Shown here one piece after another: positions 51,917-60,822 of a stretch of 64,000 nt of DNA. This DNA is from RUG563 sp045590215 (GTDB taxonomy: Bacteria; Bacillota; Clostridia; Christensenellales; Aristaeellaceae): the NCBI GenBank assembly GCA_045590215.1, contig JAZNQO010000026.1:215341-279340 (forward strand), read 5' to 3'. The notes beneath the pieces were generated by a model. That model saw nothing but the letters and a program-made list of their open reading frames with translations. It did not search any database and had not been told where the DNA came from. Numbering within the stretch: the first letter of the stretch is position 1; each line of letters begins with the position of its first letter. A program made the translations under genes and the position numbers.

Positions 51917-51953
51917 AAAAAAAGCCGAACCGCTTCCATGCAGTCCGGCTTTT
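51917..51953. terminator. Bidirectional terminator between the FliB-like and esterase genes
   Basis: AAAGCCG/CGGCTTT arms (51921-51927, 51946-51952) with an inner GC pairing and A/T runs on both sides. Confidence 0.85.
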
Positions 51954-51956
51954 ATA

Positions 51957-53552
51957 TTATCTGCTGAATTGTTTCAGGAATTGCCATGCCTGTTCGCAGG
52001 TATGCTCCCGGCATTCGTGGCCTTGGCCGCTGATGGAGCCAAAGGCGGTGCGGATAACGCCGTCTCCGCTTTCAAAATACTGCACTGTTAAATCCGCATC
52101 CCGGCTGTCGTCATGAAATACCTCCGTTTCATCGCCGTCAATGCCCCAGATTTTGTTGGGCCAGCTTTCCTTTTCTTCGTAGGTTACGTTATAGGACGTC
52201 TTGAGCTTATTCACCTTGAACACATACCGCATCCTGTCCCAGCATTTATCGGCCTGGAAGGGCAATTCCGGCAAGGGCGTAATTTCGCCGCCTGCATAGA
52301 AAAGGGGCACGGACACCGTTTCGTTGATGGGCTTGGGGGCAGGCTTTCCGTACACATTCAGCCCCACTTCAAACGTGGCATCCATGGGAGCCAGCCCGGC
52401 AAACACTTCCGGGTATTCCTGATACAGATCCCAGCTTTTGCAGCCGCCCATGGAAAAGCCTGTGGCATAGATGCGCTTATCGTCAATTAAGTATTTTTCC
52501 TTCAGCATCTCAATGAATTCCATCATTTCCGTGGCTGTAGAGTTCAGATGGTTTTCCACCGCCACCAGCAGGAAGTTGTTTCGATGCGCCACCCGATACC
52601 AGCCGGACACATGGGTGATATAATAGCAGGAATCGCCGCCGCCGTGGAAGGCCAAGAGCAGCGGAGCCGGGCCTTTTTCAAACAAATCCTTGTTGTAATA
52701 GGCCAGATACCCGATAGGATGGGTTTGGGTACCCTGATCATCCCCCAGATTATCACCGGATGTTTTCACATAGATGCAGCCCGTTTCTTCCACGATGCCG
52801 GCCTTCTCCATATCCGTTTCTTCTTCCAGCACACCGCACCAACGCTTATAACGATGCACGAAAGCAACGTCACGCTCCGCATCCTCTTCCCCGGCAAACA
52901 GCACTTCGTCAAGTCCTGCTTTCAGCGCAGCATTGATTTCTTCACTGTTGCCGATGGACACAATGGGCATATCCCTTCTTTCAGGAGCTGGCACAACCGT
53001 CAGGTTTTCCAATACCATCCCAAGGGGCGTGATTTCCCCCGGCCCCCAAAGATACTGCCCCTGCAAAGTTTTCATATAATTTTTCGCAAGGAAATCAGCA
53101 GAGGCACCGAACCCGAACAGAATCGTGCGGAAAATGGCACCCCGGATGAAGCTGTCGCCCCATTCTTTTGTAAAGCGATCACGGGAGAGCACCATGCCAT
53201 CCTCATAATACTGGCTGATGCGGCTTTCCTTGATGACATCGGCAAAGAGGCACTCCTTGGCATCCGCCCAGCCGTTTTCGCTGGTAGGATAGACGAACAC
53301 AACGCTGCCGGAATCCATGGCTGCAATCTTCGCAAAGCCCTTTTCCTCGGCAAAGGAAACAGCCTGCATTTCCGTCATTTCCGTTTCTTCAAAAATCAAA
53401 AGATAGGGGGCCCGAAAGCCGAAATTCACAATCCCGGCCAAATCGTCCCCTTTAGGCACATATACTTTCACCTTGAAATTTTCAAACACATGGCTCCATA
53501 TTTTTGCGCCGTTTTCAAGGGTTTTCACCATCGGTTTTGCTTGCATGCCCAT
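51957..53552 (-). CDS. Esterase of the PHB-depolymerase/CE1-like alpha/beta-hydrolase type with extra N-terminal domain
   Basis: A 531-residue protein. The C-terminal half (about 280-531) is an alpha/beta hydrolase: oxyanion segment LLLAFHGGGDSCYYI, nucleophile elbow ATGFSMGGCKSWD (Ser about residue 366), and a late His in SGQGHECREHTC. The N-terminal half looks like a second, degenerate hydrolase fold (VNFGFRAPYLLIFEE, then ILFGFGASADFLAKNY without an obvious catalytic set). There is no signal peptide. It may remove acetyl or feruloyl groups from xylo-oligosaccharides, inferred from context. GGAGGAAA supports the ATG at 53552. Confidence 0.82.
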   Translation of the reverse strand: MGMQAKPMVKTLENGAKIWSHVFENFKVKVYVPKGDDLAGIVNFGFRAPYLLIFEETEMTEMQAVSFAEEKGFAKIAAMDSGSVVFVYPTSENGWADAKECLFADVIKESRISQYYEDGMVLSRDRFTKEWGDSFIRGAIFRTILFGFGASADFLAKNYMKTLQGQYLWGPGEITPLGMVLENLTVVPAPERRDMPIVSIGNSEEINAALKAGLDEVLFAGEEDAERDVAFVHRYKRWCGVLEEETDMEKAGIVEETGCIYVKTSGDNLGDDQGTQTHPIGYLAYYNKDLFEKGPAPLLLAFHGGGDSCYYITHVSGWYRVAHRNNFLLVAVENHLNSTATEMMEFIEMLKEKYLIDDKRIYATGFSMGGCKSWDLYQEYPEVFAGLAPMDATFEVGLNVYGKPAPKPINETVSVPLFYAGGEITPLPELPFQADKCWDRMRYVFKVNKLKTSYNVTYEEKESWPNKIWGIDGDETEVFHDDSRDADLTVQYFESGDGVIRTAFGSISGQGHECREHTCEQAWQFLKQFSR

Positions 53553-53599
53553 ATTTATTTCCTCCCTGAACAGCAGTTTCATTCTTTTCTGTACTTTTG

Positions 53600-53628
53600 A
53601 TTATACCATACCAAATGCCGAAAGCCAA
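53600..53628 (-). promoter_or_regulatory. Promoter of the esterase gene
   Basis: Minus strand TTGGCT (53628-53623) and TATAAT (53605-53600), 17-base spacer. The -35 lies inside one arm of the long inverted repeat 53618-53662. Confidence 0.55.
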
Positions 53629-53662
53629 GCTTTCGCCGTTATGCAGAAAGCTTGGCTTTCGG
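53618..53662. repeat. Perfect 17-bp inverted repeat with 11-base loop
   Basis: Arms at 53618-53634 and 53646-53662 are exact reverse complements. It lies 14 bases after the ZIP gene stop and overlaps the -35 of the esterase promoter. No T run follows on the minus strand, so it is not a standard terminator. Confidence 0.8.
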
Positions 53663-53676
53663 TCATAAATATCCTT

Positions 53677-54435
53677 TTATCCCAAATAATGGCTCATCAC
53701 CAGCATCAAAGAAAAGCCGGCCAATAAAGCGTATGTAGCCCCTCTTTCGCTGCCGTGGGCATGGGTTTCGGGTATCATTTCATCGCTGATCACATACAGC
53801 ATAGTACCCCCGGCAAAGGCCAGCGCAAAGGGCAAAACCGCCGTGGAAATGCTCACCGCCAAATACCCTATCAACGTGCCCAGCACTTCCACAAGCCCCG
53901 TCATCAGAGCTGCTATGAAGGTGCGGCTTCTATTCATCCCGGCAGACAGCATGGGGCCGATAATCACCATCCCTTCCGGGATATTCTGCAGCGCAATGCC
54001 TGCCGCAATGGTGATAGCTTCCCCGGTATTGCCCGTGCCAAAGCCCACCCCGGCGGCAATGCCTTCGGGCAGATTATGAATGGCAATGGCCATCACAAAC
54101 AGCAGCACCTTGTTCAGCTTTTCCGTCTGCCCCGGATGGCTTTCCTGATCCACGCCGGATAATTTATGCAAATGCGGCACAATCCTGTCCATCACGTTCA
54201 GGCAAAGCGCACCGCAAAACACCCCGGCAATCGTCACCAAAATGCCGAATTTTCCGCCGTAATCCAAGGAGGGCAATATCAGCCCGATCACCGCCGCCGC
54301 CAACATCACCCCGGCCGCAAAGGACAAAACAATATCGCTGAACCGATGGGAAATGTGCTTGAATAAAAAGCCCATCACAGCCCCGATTACCGTGGCTCCG
54401 CCCACCCCCAGAGCCGTTAATAATACCATGTCCAT
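53677..54435 (-). CDS. ZIP family metal transporter
   Basis: A 252-residue membrane protein with eight helices that imports divalent metal, most often zinc. Metal-site helices 4 and 5 carry AIAIHNLPEGIAAGVG and ALQNIPEGMVIIGP; DEMIPETHAHG is another conserved stretch. A His-containing loop (HLHKLSGVDQESHPGQ) lies between helices 3 and 4. AAAGGA precedes the ATG. A 13-base palindrome CAGCATAATGCTG lies upstream at 54470-54482 and may or may not be an operator. Confidence 0.93.
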   Translation of the reverse strand: MDMVLLTALGVGGATVIGAVMGFLFKHISHRFSDIVLSFAAGVMLAAAVIGLILPSLDYGGKFGILVTIAGVFCGALCLNVMDRIVPHLHKLSGVDQESHPGQTEKLNKVLLFVMAIAIHNLPEGIAAGVGFGTGNTGEAITIAAGIALQNIPEGMVIIGPMLSAGMNRSRTFIAALMTGLVEVLGTLIGYLAVSISTAVLPFALAFAGGTMLYVISDEMIPETHAHGSERGATYALLAGFSLMLVMSHYLG

Positions 54436-54520
54436 TCTTTCAATTCCTTTCGTAAAGCCGATGTTTCGTCAGCATAATGCTGCATCACATCTATTCTCTC
54501 TATACACATTTCGTAACAAA

Positions 54521-54559
54521 TTCAAACAAAAGCACTGCAATTCATCCTTGCAGTGCTTT
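54521..54559 (-). terminator. Terminator of the secreted GH43 gene
   Basis: A 12-bp perfect stem (54548-54559 with 54529-54540), seven-base loop, followed by TTTGTTTG on the minus strand. Confidence 0.85.
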
Positions 54560-54572
54560 CGACACAGCTTTT

Positions 54573-56513
54573 TTATTCCGCTTTAACCTGCCACCAGTAG
54601 GCTTCCACATCCCCGGCAAAGAGGAAATATACATCCTGAACACCAGAAATATGCTGCATATCCACGGTGTATTCCGTCTTTTCTCCTGCGTTCACCACGA
54701 TATCGCACAGCATTTCACCGTCCATATCGCCAGCCATCACACGCACCACGCCGCCGTTTTTAGAGGAAGCGCAGAAGGTGATTTCAGATGCGCCTTTGTC
54801 AAATTCTACGCCTTTCAGCTGCATCCAGTCGCCGCTTTCGGCTGCCGTTACGGCATCCGGGCCATAACCCACCACTTCAATCCCGGCTTCCCGGTACATG
54901 GTCTGGGCAGAAACCTTTTCATAGGGGTTAAAATGATGCAGCTGCTGAACGCCCTTCATGGTGCCCACCACAGGCTTGATGGAGCCATCTAAATTCACTT
55001 CCATCACGTTGATCTGGGGAGAGCGATAATTGCCGGTAATGCCCATGGCCTTTTCCACAGGGCGATTGTGATAGAGCATATAATGCACGCCCTTAAACTC
55101 CACCATACTGTGATGATTATTACCCCACATGCCAAAGAAAGTGCCCTGATTCACAAAGGCCTGCCCGGCATATTCAAAGGGACCAAGGGGATGCTTGCTT
55201 GTCATATACTGGATGGCGCCATTGCCCATGCGATAGGGATTGCCGCCGGTATTCCAGTTTGAGCAGTAGCTGTAATAATAAGTATCGCCGATTTTCAGCA
55301 TGCCGGAATCTTCAAACAGGTACGGCACGTCAAAGGCCTTGGGGGTACCCACGATGGAAATCATATCATCCCCCAGCTGCACGCACCGGGCCGTGCCGGG
55401 GTTGGCATCCTTCCCTGCAGGCACGCCGCCGCCGAAATACAGATACCCCGTGCCATCATCGTCCACAAACACAGCCGGGTCAAACAGCCACGTCACGTTC
55501 GCGCAATTGGGCGTCTGCCGGGTAATGAGGCCATGCCCCAAAGGATCCCGGAAGGGGCCCGCCGGGTCATCCGCCACCAATACCGTCACGCCGTTGCCGT
55601 TATTGCAGCTGTAGAGGAAAAACTGATCCTTCCCATCAATCACCTTATGGGCGGCGCAGGGAGCCCAGGAATTGCGTGCCCATTTCAAAATGCCGCTGGC
55701 CCCAGCCACGGGAATGGCCCCATGATCCGTCCAGTTGACAAGATCGGAAGAGGAAATGCAATTGATTTTGTTCACAAGGCCATAGCCGTTTTCCTTCACA
55801 TTCCCATCGGCATCGTATTCGATGATATCGTTGGTGGTGTACACATACAGCCTGTCGTTCCATACAAGGAAGCCGGGGTCTGCGCCGAAACGCTGGGTGT
55901 AGAGGGGGTTATTTTCCCCGTTTCTTTTGTAGCTCTTTTTCCATGTCATGTTTTCAAACATTGCTGCCATGTCCTCCTTTGTTTCAGGCATATCAAATGG
56001 GATAACCGCTTCCTGTTCTTCTTCTTTTTTCTCCGGGCCTTTCAGGGTAAAATTACGGATGGTGAACGGCGTATCCGCTTCGCCGCCCTCCACATACAAT
56101 ACATAGGTGTCATATTCCCCTGCCAGCCATGCGGCGGATAATGTGACCCATTCTCCCTTGGCGGCATTTTCTCTCGCCAAGTTTTCATACGTTGTTTCTC
56201 CGGCAAATGCGTGCTCCACAGACAGGATAAACTGGCCGTTTTCGATTGTCCGCTGCATCACGTCCACGCTGATCTGGTAATACTCCCCGGCCGCCAGCTC
56301 AAAGGCTCTGCCGGGGGAATTCCATGTGGCGTTCCGGCCGGTAATGGAAAGTCCGTCTTCCGTCACGGCAATGGATGCACCGCCGCCGCTTCTTGGATAC
56401 CAGCCGTCCGTTCCCTTGGAAAAATCAGATGCGTACAGCACATCTTCCCCAAGGCAGTTCGCCACCGCCAGCATAAGCATAAGCAAAATACCAAATATCA
56501 GGGCTTTTTTCAT
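54573..56513 (-). CDS. Secreted GH43 glycosidase with carbohydrate-binding modules
   Basis: A 646-residue enzyme, likely beta-xylosidase or arabinofuranosidase. After the signal peptide (MKKALIFGILLMLMLAVANC) comes a CBM4/9-like module (about 25-160: LYASDFSKGTDGWYPRSGGG), a linker, and the five-bladed GH43 domain with catalytic Asp in RFGADPGFLVW, middle Asp in LFDPAVFVDDDGTGYLYFGGG and Glu in VPYLFEDSGMLK. The last 110 residues are CBM6-like (GIEVVGYGPDAV..YWWQVKAE). The ATG at 56513 has GAAGGA close by. It is monocistronic. Confidence 0.88.
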   Translation of the reverse strand: MKKALIFGILLMLMLAVANCLGEDVLYASDFSKGTDGWYPRSGGGASIAVTEDGLSITGRNATWNSPGRAFELAAGEYYQISVDVMQRTIENGQFILSVEHAFAGETTYENLARENAAKGEWVTLSAAWLAGEYDTYVLYVEGGEADTPFTIRNFTLKGPEKKEEEQEAVIPFDMPETKEDMAAMFENMTWKKSYKRNGENNPLYTQRFGADPGFLVWNDRLYVYTTNDIIEYDADGNVKENGYGLVNKINCISSSDLVNWTDHGAIPVAGASGILKWARNSWAPCAAHKVIDGKDQFFLYSCNNGNGVTVLVADDPAGPFRDPLGHGLITRQTPNCANVTWLFDPAVFVDDDGTGYLYFGGGVPAGKDANPGTARCVQLGDDMISIVGTPKAFDVPYLFEDSGMLKIGDTYYYSYCSNWNTGGNPYRMGNGAIQYMTSKHPLGPFEYAGQAFVNQGTFFGMWGNNHHSMVEFKGVHYMLYHNRPVEKAMGITGNYRSPQINVMEVNLDGSIKPVVGTMKGVQQLHHFNPYEKVSAQTMYREAGIEVVGYGPDAVTAAESGDWMQLKGVEFDKGASEITFCASSKNGGVVRVMAGDMDGEMLCDIVVNAGEKTEYTVDMQHISGVQDVYFLFAGDVEAYWWQVKAE

Positions 56514-56610
56514 TTTTCCTTCATGCCTCCTTTGTTTCAAAGGCTTTCATTATCTGTATTTTAGCATATTCTTCATCGCTTGAAAACAAGCATTTCACAC
56601 TTTTTGCAGA

Positions 56611-56645
56611 CAAAAATAACGCTGTTATCGTCAAACAGCGTTATT
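56611..56645 (-). terminator. Terminator of the ferritin-like gene
   Basis: A 12-bp perfect stem AATAACGCTGTT/AACAGCGTTATT with a seven-base loop and TTTG after it on the minus strand. Confidence 0.88.
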
Positions 56646-56651
56646 TCATCT

Positions 56652-57911
56652 TTATTCAGTTTTAAGGGCGCAGGGCGTGCGGCCAACGTCGGTGTTATCT
56701 TCCTTACGGTTTCGCAGCACTTCCAGCGGATGCTCCGCCACCTGAAAACGATAATCCTGGCCGAAGCAGTGAATGTGCTTTTCAATCACCTGATGGCTGA
56801 TAACGCTGTCCAAGTCCCCGTTTACCTGCACCTGATAGCGGAAGAAATCCGTATCCCTTTCCAGATTTTCCACCGGCGTATAGCTTTCCCGGCAAGCAGT
56901 GATCTGCGCCGTGCCCTGAAGCACCGCACGCACATGCTCAATATTGCTTTCCAGCTTCAGGGGAGCCGGGAAGGTGCCTTCTCCCAACACCTGCGGATAA
57001 TCCTTCTTTTCTTCCTTGCGAAGCAGCTTCAATGCTTCCTGCAAATGGCTCAATTCAATTTCCAGCATATGTGCCCAGACGGCCTTCACGCAGGGCTCCG
57101 TTTCGGTTTCATAGCAGCTCCAATAGAGATAACATTCGGTGTACTGGTGCATCAGCAGGTTTTCCAACCATGTGGCACTGGGATCCATCAGGCTTCCGTA
57201 GTGGCTCACATGCTGCTCCTCAATCATGCCGATTTCCCGGTAAAGGGCTCTGCCCGGCGTGTTGGGATAGGTGGCACAAACGTTCATGTAATAATTCATG
57301 GTCTGCTGCTCGGCAGCGGTGATGATGCCCACGGTCAGCTTGGTCATGGGATCAGCGTTTTTATTGTTAATGGGCCGCTTCACGCTGTCAAAGGGATAGC
57401 GGTGATGGGAAACGGTGGGTCTTCCTGGCATGATTTCCGTGTATCGCCCCACCAGCTTTTCCGCATGCACGCCGTCTTCCAATTCCATAAAATCCGCATA
57501 GCGATAGAGATGGTCAAAGTCCTCAAGCAAGGCAAAGTTCAGGGCGTTTCTTACATATTCGTCCGGCTCCCGCTTGGCCAGATGCGCCGTCAAGTCCACC
57601 GCCAATTGCTCATAGCCGATGGTGTGCTCCAGCATGTTTTCATCGTCCGGCTTCAGGGCGGCCACCAGCTTTTGCTGCTGCTGTTCGCTGCGGCGCATCA
57701 AAGCCAATGCACGCCGCACATCGCCGTTCATGCAATTTCTGTGAAACTGATGGGGAAACCATACGTTTTCAAACTCCGTGCCGTTCATCAGGATCACACG
57801 GGTTCTGGTGTAGGGATCCACAGTGTATTTATCATAGGGTTTGGGAGTTAAATCTTTCCAGTTCATCAGATGGTCGTCAATCCGCTTTGTCTTTTCCAGA
57901 AAAGGATTCAT
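56652..57911 (-). CDS. Ferritin-like-fold protein of unknown function
   Basis: A 419-residue protein. The middle 230 residues are helical with repeated Glu/His pairs in the spacing of ferritin-like di-iron bundles: LLEDFDHLYRYADFMELEDGVHAEKL, IITAAEQQTMNYYMN, IGMIEEQHVSHYGSL and MLEIELSHLQEALKLL. No known name fits. The N-terminus (about 1-80) and C-terminus (about 330-419) are extra. It may be an oxidase or an oxygen- or peroxide-detoxifying protein, useful to an anaerobe; this is inference. GGAGGTAG precedes the ATG. It is a single gene with its own terminator. Confidence 0.7.
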   Translation of the reverse strand: MNPFLEKTKRIDDHLMNWKDLTPKPYDKYTVDPYTRTRVILMNGTEFENVWFPHQFHRNCMNGDVRRALALMRRSEQQQQKLVAALKPDDENMLEHTIGYEQLAVDLTAHLAKREPDEYVRNALNFALLEDFDHLYRYADFMELEDGVHAEKLVGRYTEIMPGRPTVSHHRYPFDSVKRPINNKNADPMTKLTVGIITAAEQQTMNYYMNVCATYPNTPGRALYREIGMIEEQHVSHYGSLMDPSATWLENLLMHQYTECYLYWSCYETETEPCVKAVWAHMLEIELSHLQEALKLLRKEEKKDYPQVLGEGTFPAPLKLESNIEHVRAVLQGTAQITACRESYTPVENLERDTDFFRYQVQVNGDLDSVISHQVIEKHIHCFGQDYRFQVAEHPLEVLRNRKEDNTDVGRTPCALKTE

Positions 57912-58026
57912 ATACTACCTCCTGCTTGATTATTCCTTTTAAGTTTATACAAATTATGGCCGGATTATTCTTGACCCCCTATATGAAAAAGTCCCCTTTT
58001 GTCACAAAGGTTTTTCCTTCAGTGTG

Positions 58027-58055
58027 TTGACATTGCATCCCCAAACCGATACAAT
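58027..58055 (+). promoter_or_regulatory. Promoter of the GH88-HAD unit
   Basis: Perfect TTGACA (58027-58032) and TACAAT (58050-58055), 17-base spacer. Confidence 0.8.
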
Positions 58056-58116
58056 AAAGCTTGAAGATATTTTTATTTGTTCATCGGCAAAATCATGGAT
58101 ATAGCGGAGGTTTCCC

Positions 58117-59238
58117 ATGGAACAATGGATTCAGTCAGCCTTTGAAAAAGCCGTTATCAAATTTGAAAAAGGCACTGCCATCGCAAAAAAGCAAAATATT
58201 TTGCCCTATATGGGGGCGAAAGACGCCTTCTTGCCCTCCCCCTTTGATGATAACAGCTGGTGGACGGGCGGCTTTTGGCCGGGGCTCATGTGGCAATTGT
58301 ATCACGCTACCGGAAAAGCCTGCTTCATGGAAGAAGCCCTTCGGGCAGAAAAGCTGCTGGTCAGCGAAATCATGCGCTTTGAAAAACTGCATCATGACGT
58401 GGGGTTCATGTATCTGCTTTCCTGCGGAGCCCATTACAAACTGACAGGCGACAAAGCAGCCTATACCAATACCCTCCATGTAGCCAATCTCTTAGCCGGG
58501 CGTTTTAATCCGGAAGGGTTCATCCGTGCCTGGGAAGGGGACGATAAGAAGGGCTATGCCATTGTGGACTGCATGATGAATTTGCCGCTCCTCCACTGGG
58601 CGACCAGAGAAACAGGCGATCCTCGCTTTCAGAAAATCGCCTGCATCCACGCCGATACCACCATCCGGGAATTTTTGCGAAAAGACGGCAGCTCCTGCCA
58701 TATCTGCATTTTCGACCCCGAAACGGGCAAAGTGCTTTCCCGGCCTGCCGGGCAGGGATTTGCAGAGGGCAGCAGCTGGAGCCGGGGTCAGGCGTGGGCG
58801 TTGTATGGCTTCACATTAAGTGCCCTCAACACAGGCCATGCTCGCTATCTGGATGCCGCAAAGCGCATCGCCGATTATTTCATTGCCCATATCCGCCCGG
58901 ACGGCCTGACGGACTGCGATTTCTGCCAGCCGGATACGGAAGAGCGCATTGACAATATCGCCGGTGCCTGCGCCGCCTGTGGGCTGCTGGAGCTGGCGAA
59001 ACTTACAGAAAAAGCAGACAGCGAACGCTACCATTCCGCTGCGCTCCGCCTGCTCAAAGGCCTGCATGACCATACCGCCGATTATTCCGATAACTCCACC
59101 GGCATCCTGCAAAAATGCACCGCCGCCTATCATAACGACGGCGCAGGCCGCCATGTGAATATCCTCTACGGCGATTATTTCTACGTGGAAGCCTTGTGTA
59201 AATTGCTGGGAACAGACGCCCGGCTGTGGATGGCCTGA
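58117..59238 (+). CDS. GH88 unsaturated glucuronyl hydrolase
   Basis: Removes the 4,5-unsaturated uronic acid left by polysaccharide lyases. The 373-residue alpha/alpha-barrel protein has DDNSWWTGGFWPGLMWQLY, catalytic Asp regions KLHHDVGFMYLLS and GYAIVDCMMNLPLLHWA, GSSWSRGQAWALYGF and a C-terminal VNILYGDYFYVEAL. It has no signal peptide. No polysaccharide lyase is in the window, so its substrate must come from elsewhere. GGAGG precedes the ATG. It is followed by the HAD gene after 28 bases. Confidence 0.92.
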   Translation: MEQWIQSAFEKAVIKFEKGTAIAKKQNILPYMGAKDAFLPSPFDDNSWWTGGFWPGLMWQLYHATGKACFMEEALRAEKLLVSEIMRFEKLHHDVGFMYLLSCGAHYKLTGDKAAYTNTLHVANLLAGRFNPEGFIRAWEGDDKKGYAIVDCMMNLPLLHWATRETGDPRFQKIACIHADTTIREFLRKDGSSCHICIFDPETGKVLSRPAGQGFAEGSSWSRGQAWALYGFTLSALNTGHARYLDAAKRIADYFIAHIRPDGLTDCDFCQPDTEERIDNIAGACAACGLLELAKLTEKADSERYHSAALRLLKGLHDHTADYSDNSTGILQKCTAAYHNDGAGRHVNILYGDYFYVEALCKLLGTDARLWMA

Positions 59239-59266
59239 CCCATACCAAAGATAAAGGAGATTTTTT

Positions 59267-60061
59267 ATGGCTATTTTGCTGATTTTCGTTCTGCTGCCCA
59301 TCGTTGGCATCCTCACGGCTAATTTTTGCTTCAAGCGCACCTATCAGGATAAAAAGCCGGCCAAGCAAAAGGGCGAGCTTCGTTATCAGTATCTGCTGGT
59401 GGATAACGATAACACCATCATGGATTTCAACGCCGCCGAAGAACAGGCGCTTGAAATGACCCTTCAGGACTATCGCCTGCCCTCGGATTATAAAACCATC
59501 GCCACCTATCATCAGATTAACAAAGCCTTGTGGGAAGCCCTCGAACGGGGCGAAACCACCCAGCAAGCCCTGAAAGTGGAGCGTTTCCAGCAGCTGCTGG
59601 AGTATCTCGATCACCGGGAAATCAACGCCCAGTTCATCGCCGATGATTATGCCAAAAACCTCGGCAATTTCGCCGATCTTCTGCCCGGTGCCGACGAATT
59701 TATCGAGCGGATCCACGGAAAAATGAAGATTGCGCTGGTGTCCAACGGGGTGAGCAGCATCCAGCGCAGCCGCCTTGCCAAATGCCCCCTGACGCCCCTT
59801 TTTGATGCCATTATCATCAGCGAGGAAGTGGGCGTTGCCAAGCCCGATGCCGAAATGATCCGCATTGCGTTAGAGCAGCTGGGCTGCACGGATAAGAGCA
59901 AGGCCGTGCTCATGGGCGACAGCCTCTCTGCCGATATTGCCGCCGCCCAGAACGCCGGCATCGACAGCATCTATTTCTGCCGCAAAAACATCCAGAAAAA
60001 CACCGCCACCTATACCGTCACCAGCTTTAAGGAAGCGTTGCTTTTGCTTTTGAACAATTAA
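59267..60061 (+). CDS. YjjG-type HAD nucleotidase/phosphatase with N-terminal membrane anchor
   Basis: A 264-residue protein. Residues 1-20 are a membrane helix (MAILLIFVLLPIVGILTANF), unusual for this family. The HAD core follows: motif I LLVDNDNTIMDF with nucleophile Asp, a helical cap (ALEMTLQDYRLPSDY..), motif II ALVSNG, motif III Lys in GVAKPDAEMI and motif IV MGDSLSADI. YjjG relatives hydrolyse pyrimidine nucleoside monophosphates. The anchor would leave the enzyme on the cytoplasmic face. AAAGGAG precedes the ATG. Confidence 0.85.
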   Translation: MAILLIFVLLPIVGILTANFCFKRTYQDKKPAKQKGELRYQYLLVDNDNTIMDFNAAEEQALEMTLQDYRLPSDYKTIATYHQINKALWEALERGETTQQALKVERFQQLLEYLDHREINAQFIADDYAKNLGNFADLLPGADEFIERIHGKMKIALVSNGVSSIQRSRLAKCPLTPLFDAIIISEEVGVAKPDAEMIRIALEQLGCTDKSKAVLMGDSLSADIAAAQNAGIDSIYFCRKNIQKNTATYTVTSFKEALLLLLNN

Positions 60062-60070
60062 TTTCCAATG

Positions 60071-60108
60071 AAAAGAGCCTGCTGCTTTTCCTGCAGCAAG
60101 CTCTTTTT
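60071..60108. terminator. Bidirectional terminator between HAD and ECF genes
   Basis: AAAAGAGC/GCTCTTTT arms (60071-60078, 60100-60107) with an inner TGCTGC/GCAGCA pairing and T runs both ways. Confidence 0.88.
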
Positions 60109-60646
60109 ACTTCCATGTTTTTATCATCATGTTTTTGACTTCGCTGCTTCTTAATAGGATGGGCGTCACCGTGCAGCCAACCGCCATGCCGATAATGCCT
60201 TGCCCGGCATTGCCGGGGATGCTGGCAGCGGCTCCCATGCCAAAGCCTAAAAAAACAGCCTCAAAGGCAAAATAACCCATCACCATCCAGATTTCCGCAA
60301 AAACAGCACCCATCACCATCGTGAAAAAGCGTGCTTTCCCCTGCCGTTCTCTTTTCATCCTGTGAAAGAAGCATCCGGCTATCACGGCCATCAGGCCTTT
60401 GATGATAAACGTGCCCACGGCAAACTGCATATACCCAGCCAGTAAATCCGCCATCATGGAACCCACGCCTGCCGCCAGCGAAGCATAAAGGGGATGGATC
60501 ATAAACGCCGCTGCCAGAATCACGCCGTCGCCCAGATTGGCATAGCCTCCTGTTGCCGGGACAGGAATACGCACAAGCAGCGTAGCCACACAAACCAGAG
60601 CCGCAAAGAGAGCCGTCAATACCAGCTTGAACACTTTGTTTTCCAT
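60107..60646 (-). CDS. ECF transporter S component
   Basis: A 179-residue membrane protein with five to six helices. The start MENKVFKLVLTALFAALVCVATLLVRIPVPATGGYANLGDGVILAAAF and the later SMMADLLAGYMQFAVGTFIIKGLMA are typical of the substrate-binding S component of group II ECF vitamin transporters. It needs the shared EcfA/A'/T module, which is not here. The ligand is unknown. I chose the ATG at 60646 with GGAAGG upstream; the ATG at 60658 is an alternative. The leader is too short for a typical riboswitch. Confidence 0.85.
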   Translation of the reverse strand: MENKVFKLVLTALFAALVCVATLLVRIPVPATGGYANLGDGVILAAAFMIHPLYASLAAGVGSMMADLLAGYMQFAVGTFIIKGLMAVIAGCFFHRMKRERQGKARFFTMVMGAVFAEIWMVMGYFAFEAVFLGFGMGAAASIPGNAGQGIIGMAVGCTVTPILLRSSEVKNMMIKTWK

Positions 60647-60703
60647 TCTGCCTTCCATTTTCCCATCTTCTTTCCTTTAGTATGTTTCCGTTCTCACCGG
60701 GGT

Positions 60704-60732
60704 AGTATATCACGCCGAAAAATCCTTGTCAA
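60704..60732 (-). promoter_or_regulatory. Promoter of the ECF S-component gene
   Basis: Minus strand perfect TTGACA (60732-60727) and TATACT (60709-60704), 17-base spacer. Confidence 0.8.
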
Positions 60733-60822
60733 GCATCCTTCCCAGGATCACAAAAGACGAAAATAAGGATATATTTGTCCTTTATTTCCGTCTGTTTGGT
60801 TATTCTTTTGTTTCGACTGCTC
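60733..60822. other. Divergent intergenic region between the ECF and GH43 promoters
   Basis: An imperfect inverted repeat AAATAAGGA/TCCTTTATTT (about 60761-60788) lies midway between the two promoters and might be a regulator site. Nothing else seen. Confidence 0.35.

Noticed and set aside
54470..54482. Palindrome CAGCATAATGCTG upstream of the ZIP gene as a metal-regulator operator
   Set aside because: It is short, and no promoter could be placed with confidence around it.
60660..60703. Leader of the ECF S-component gene as a vitamin riboswitch
   Set aside because: Only about 40-50 bases long with no recognisable aptamer core.
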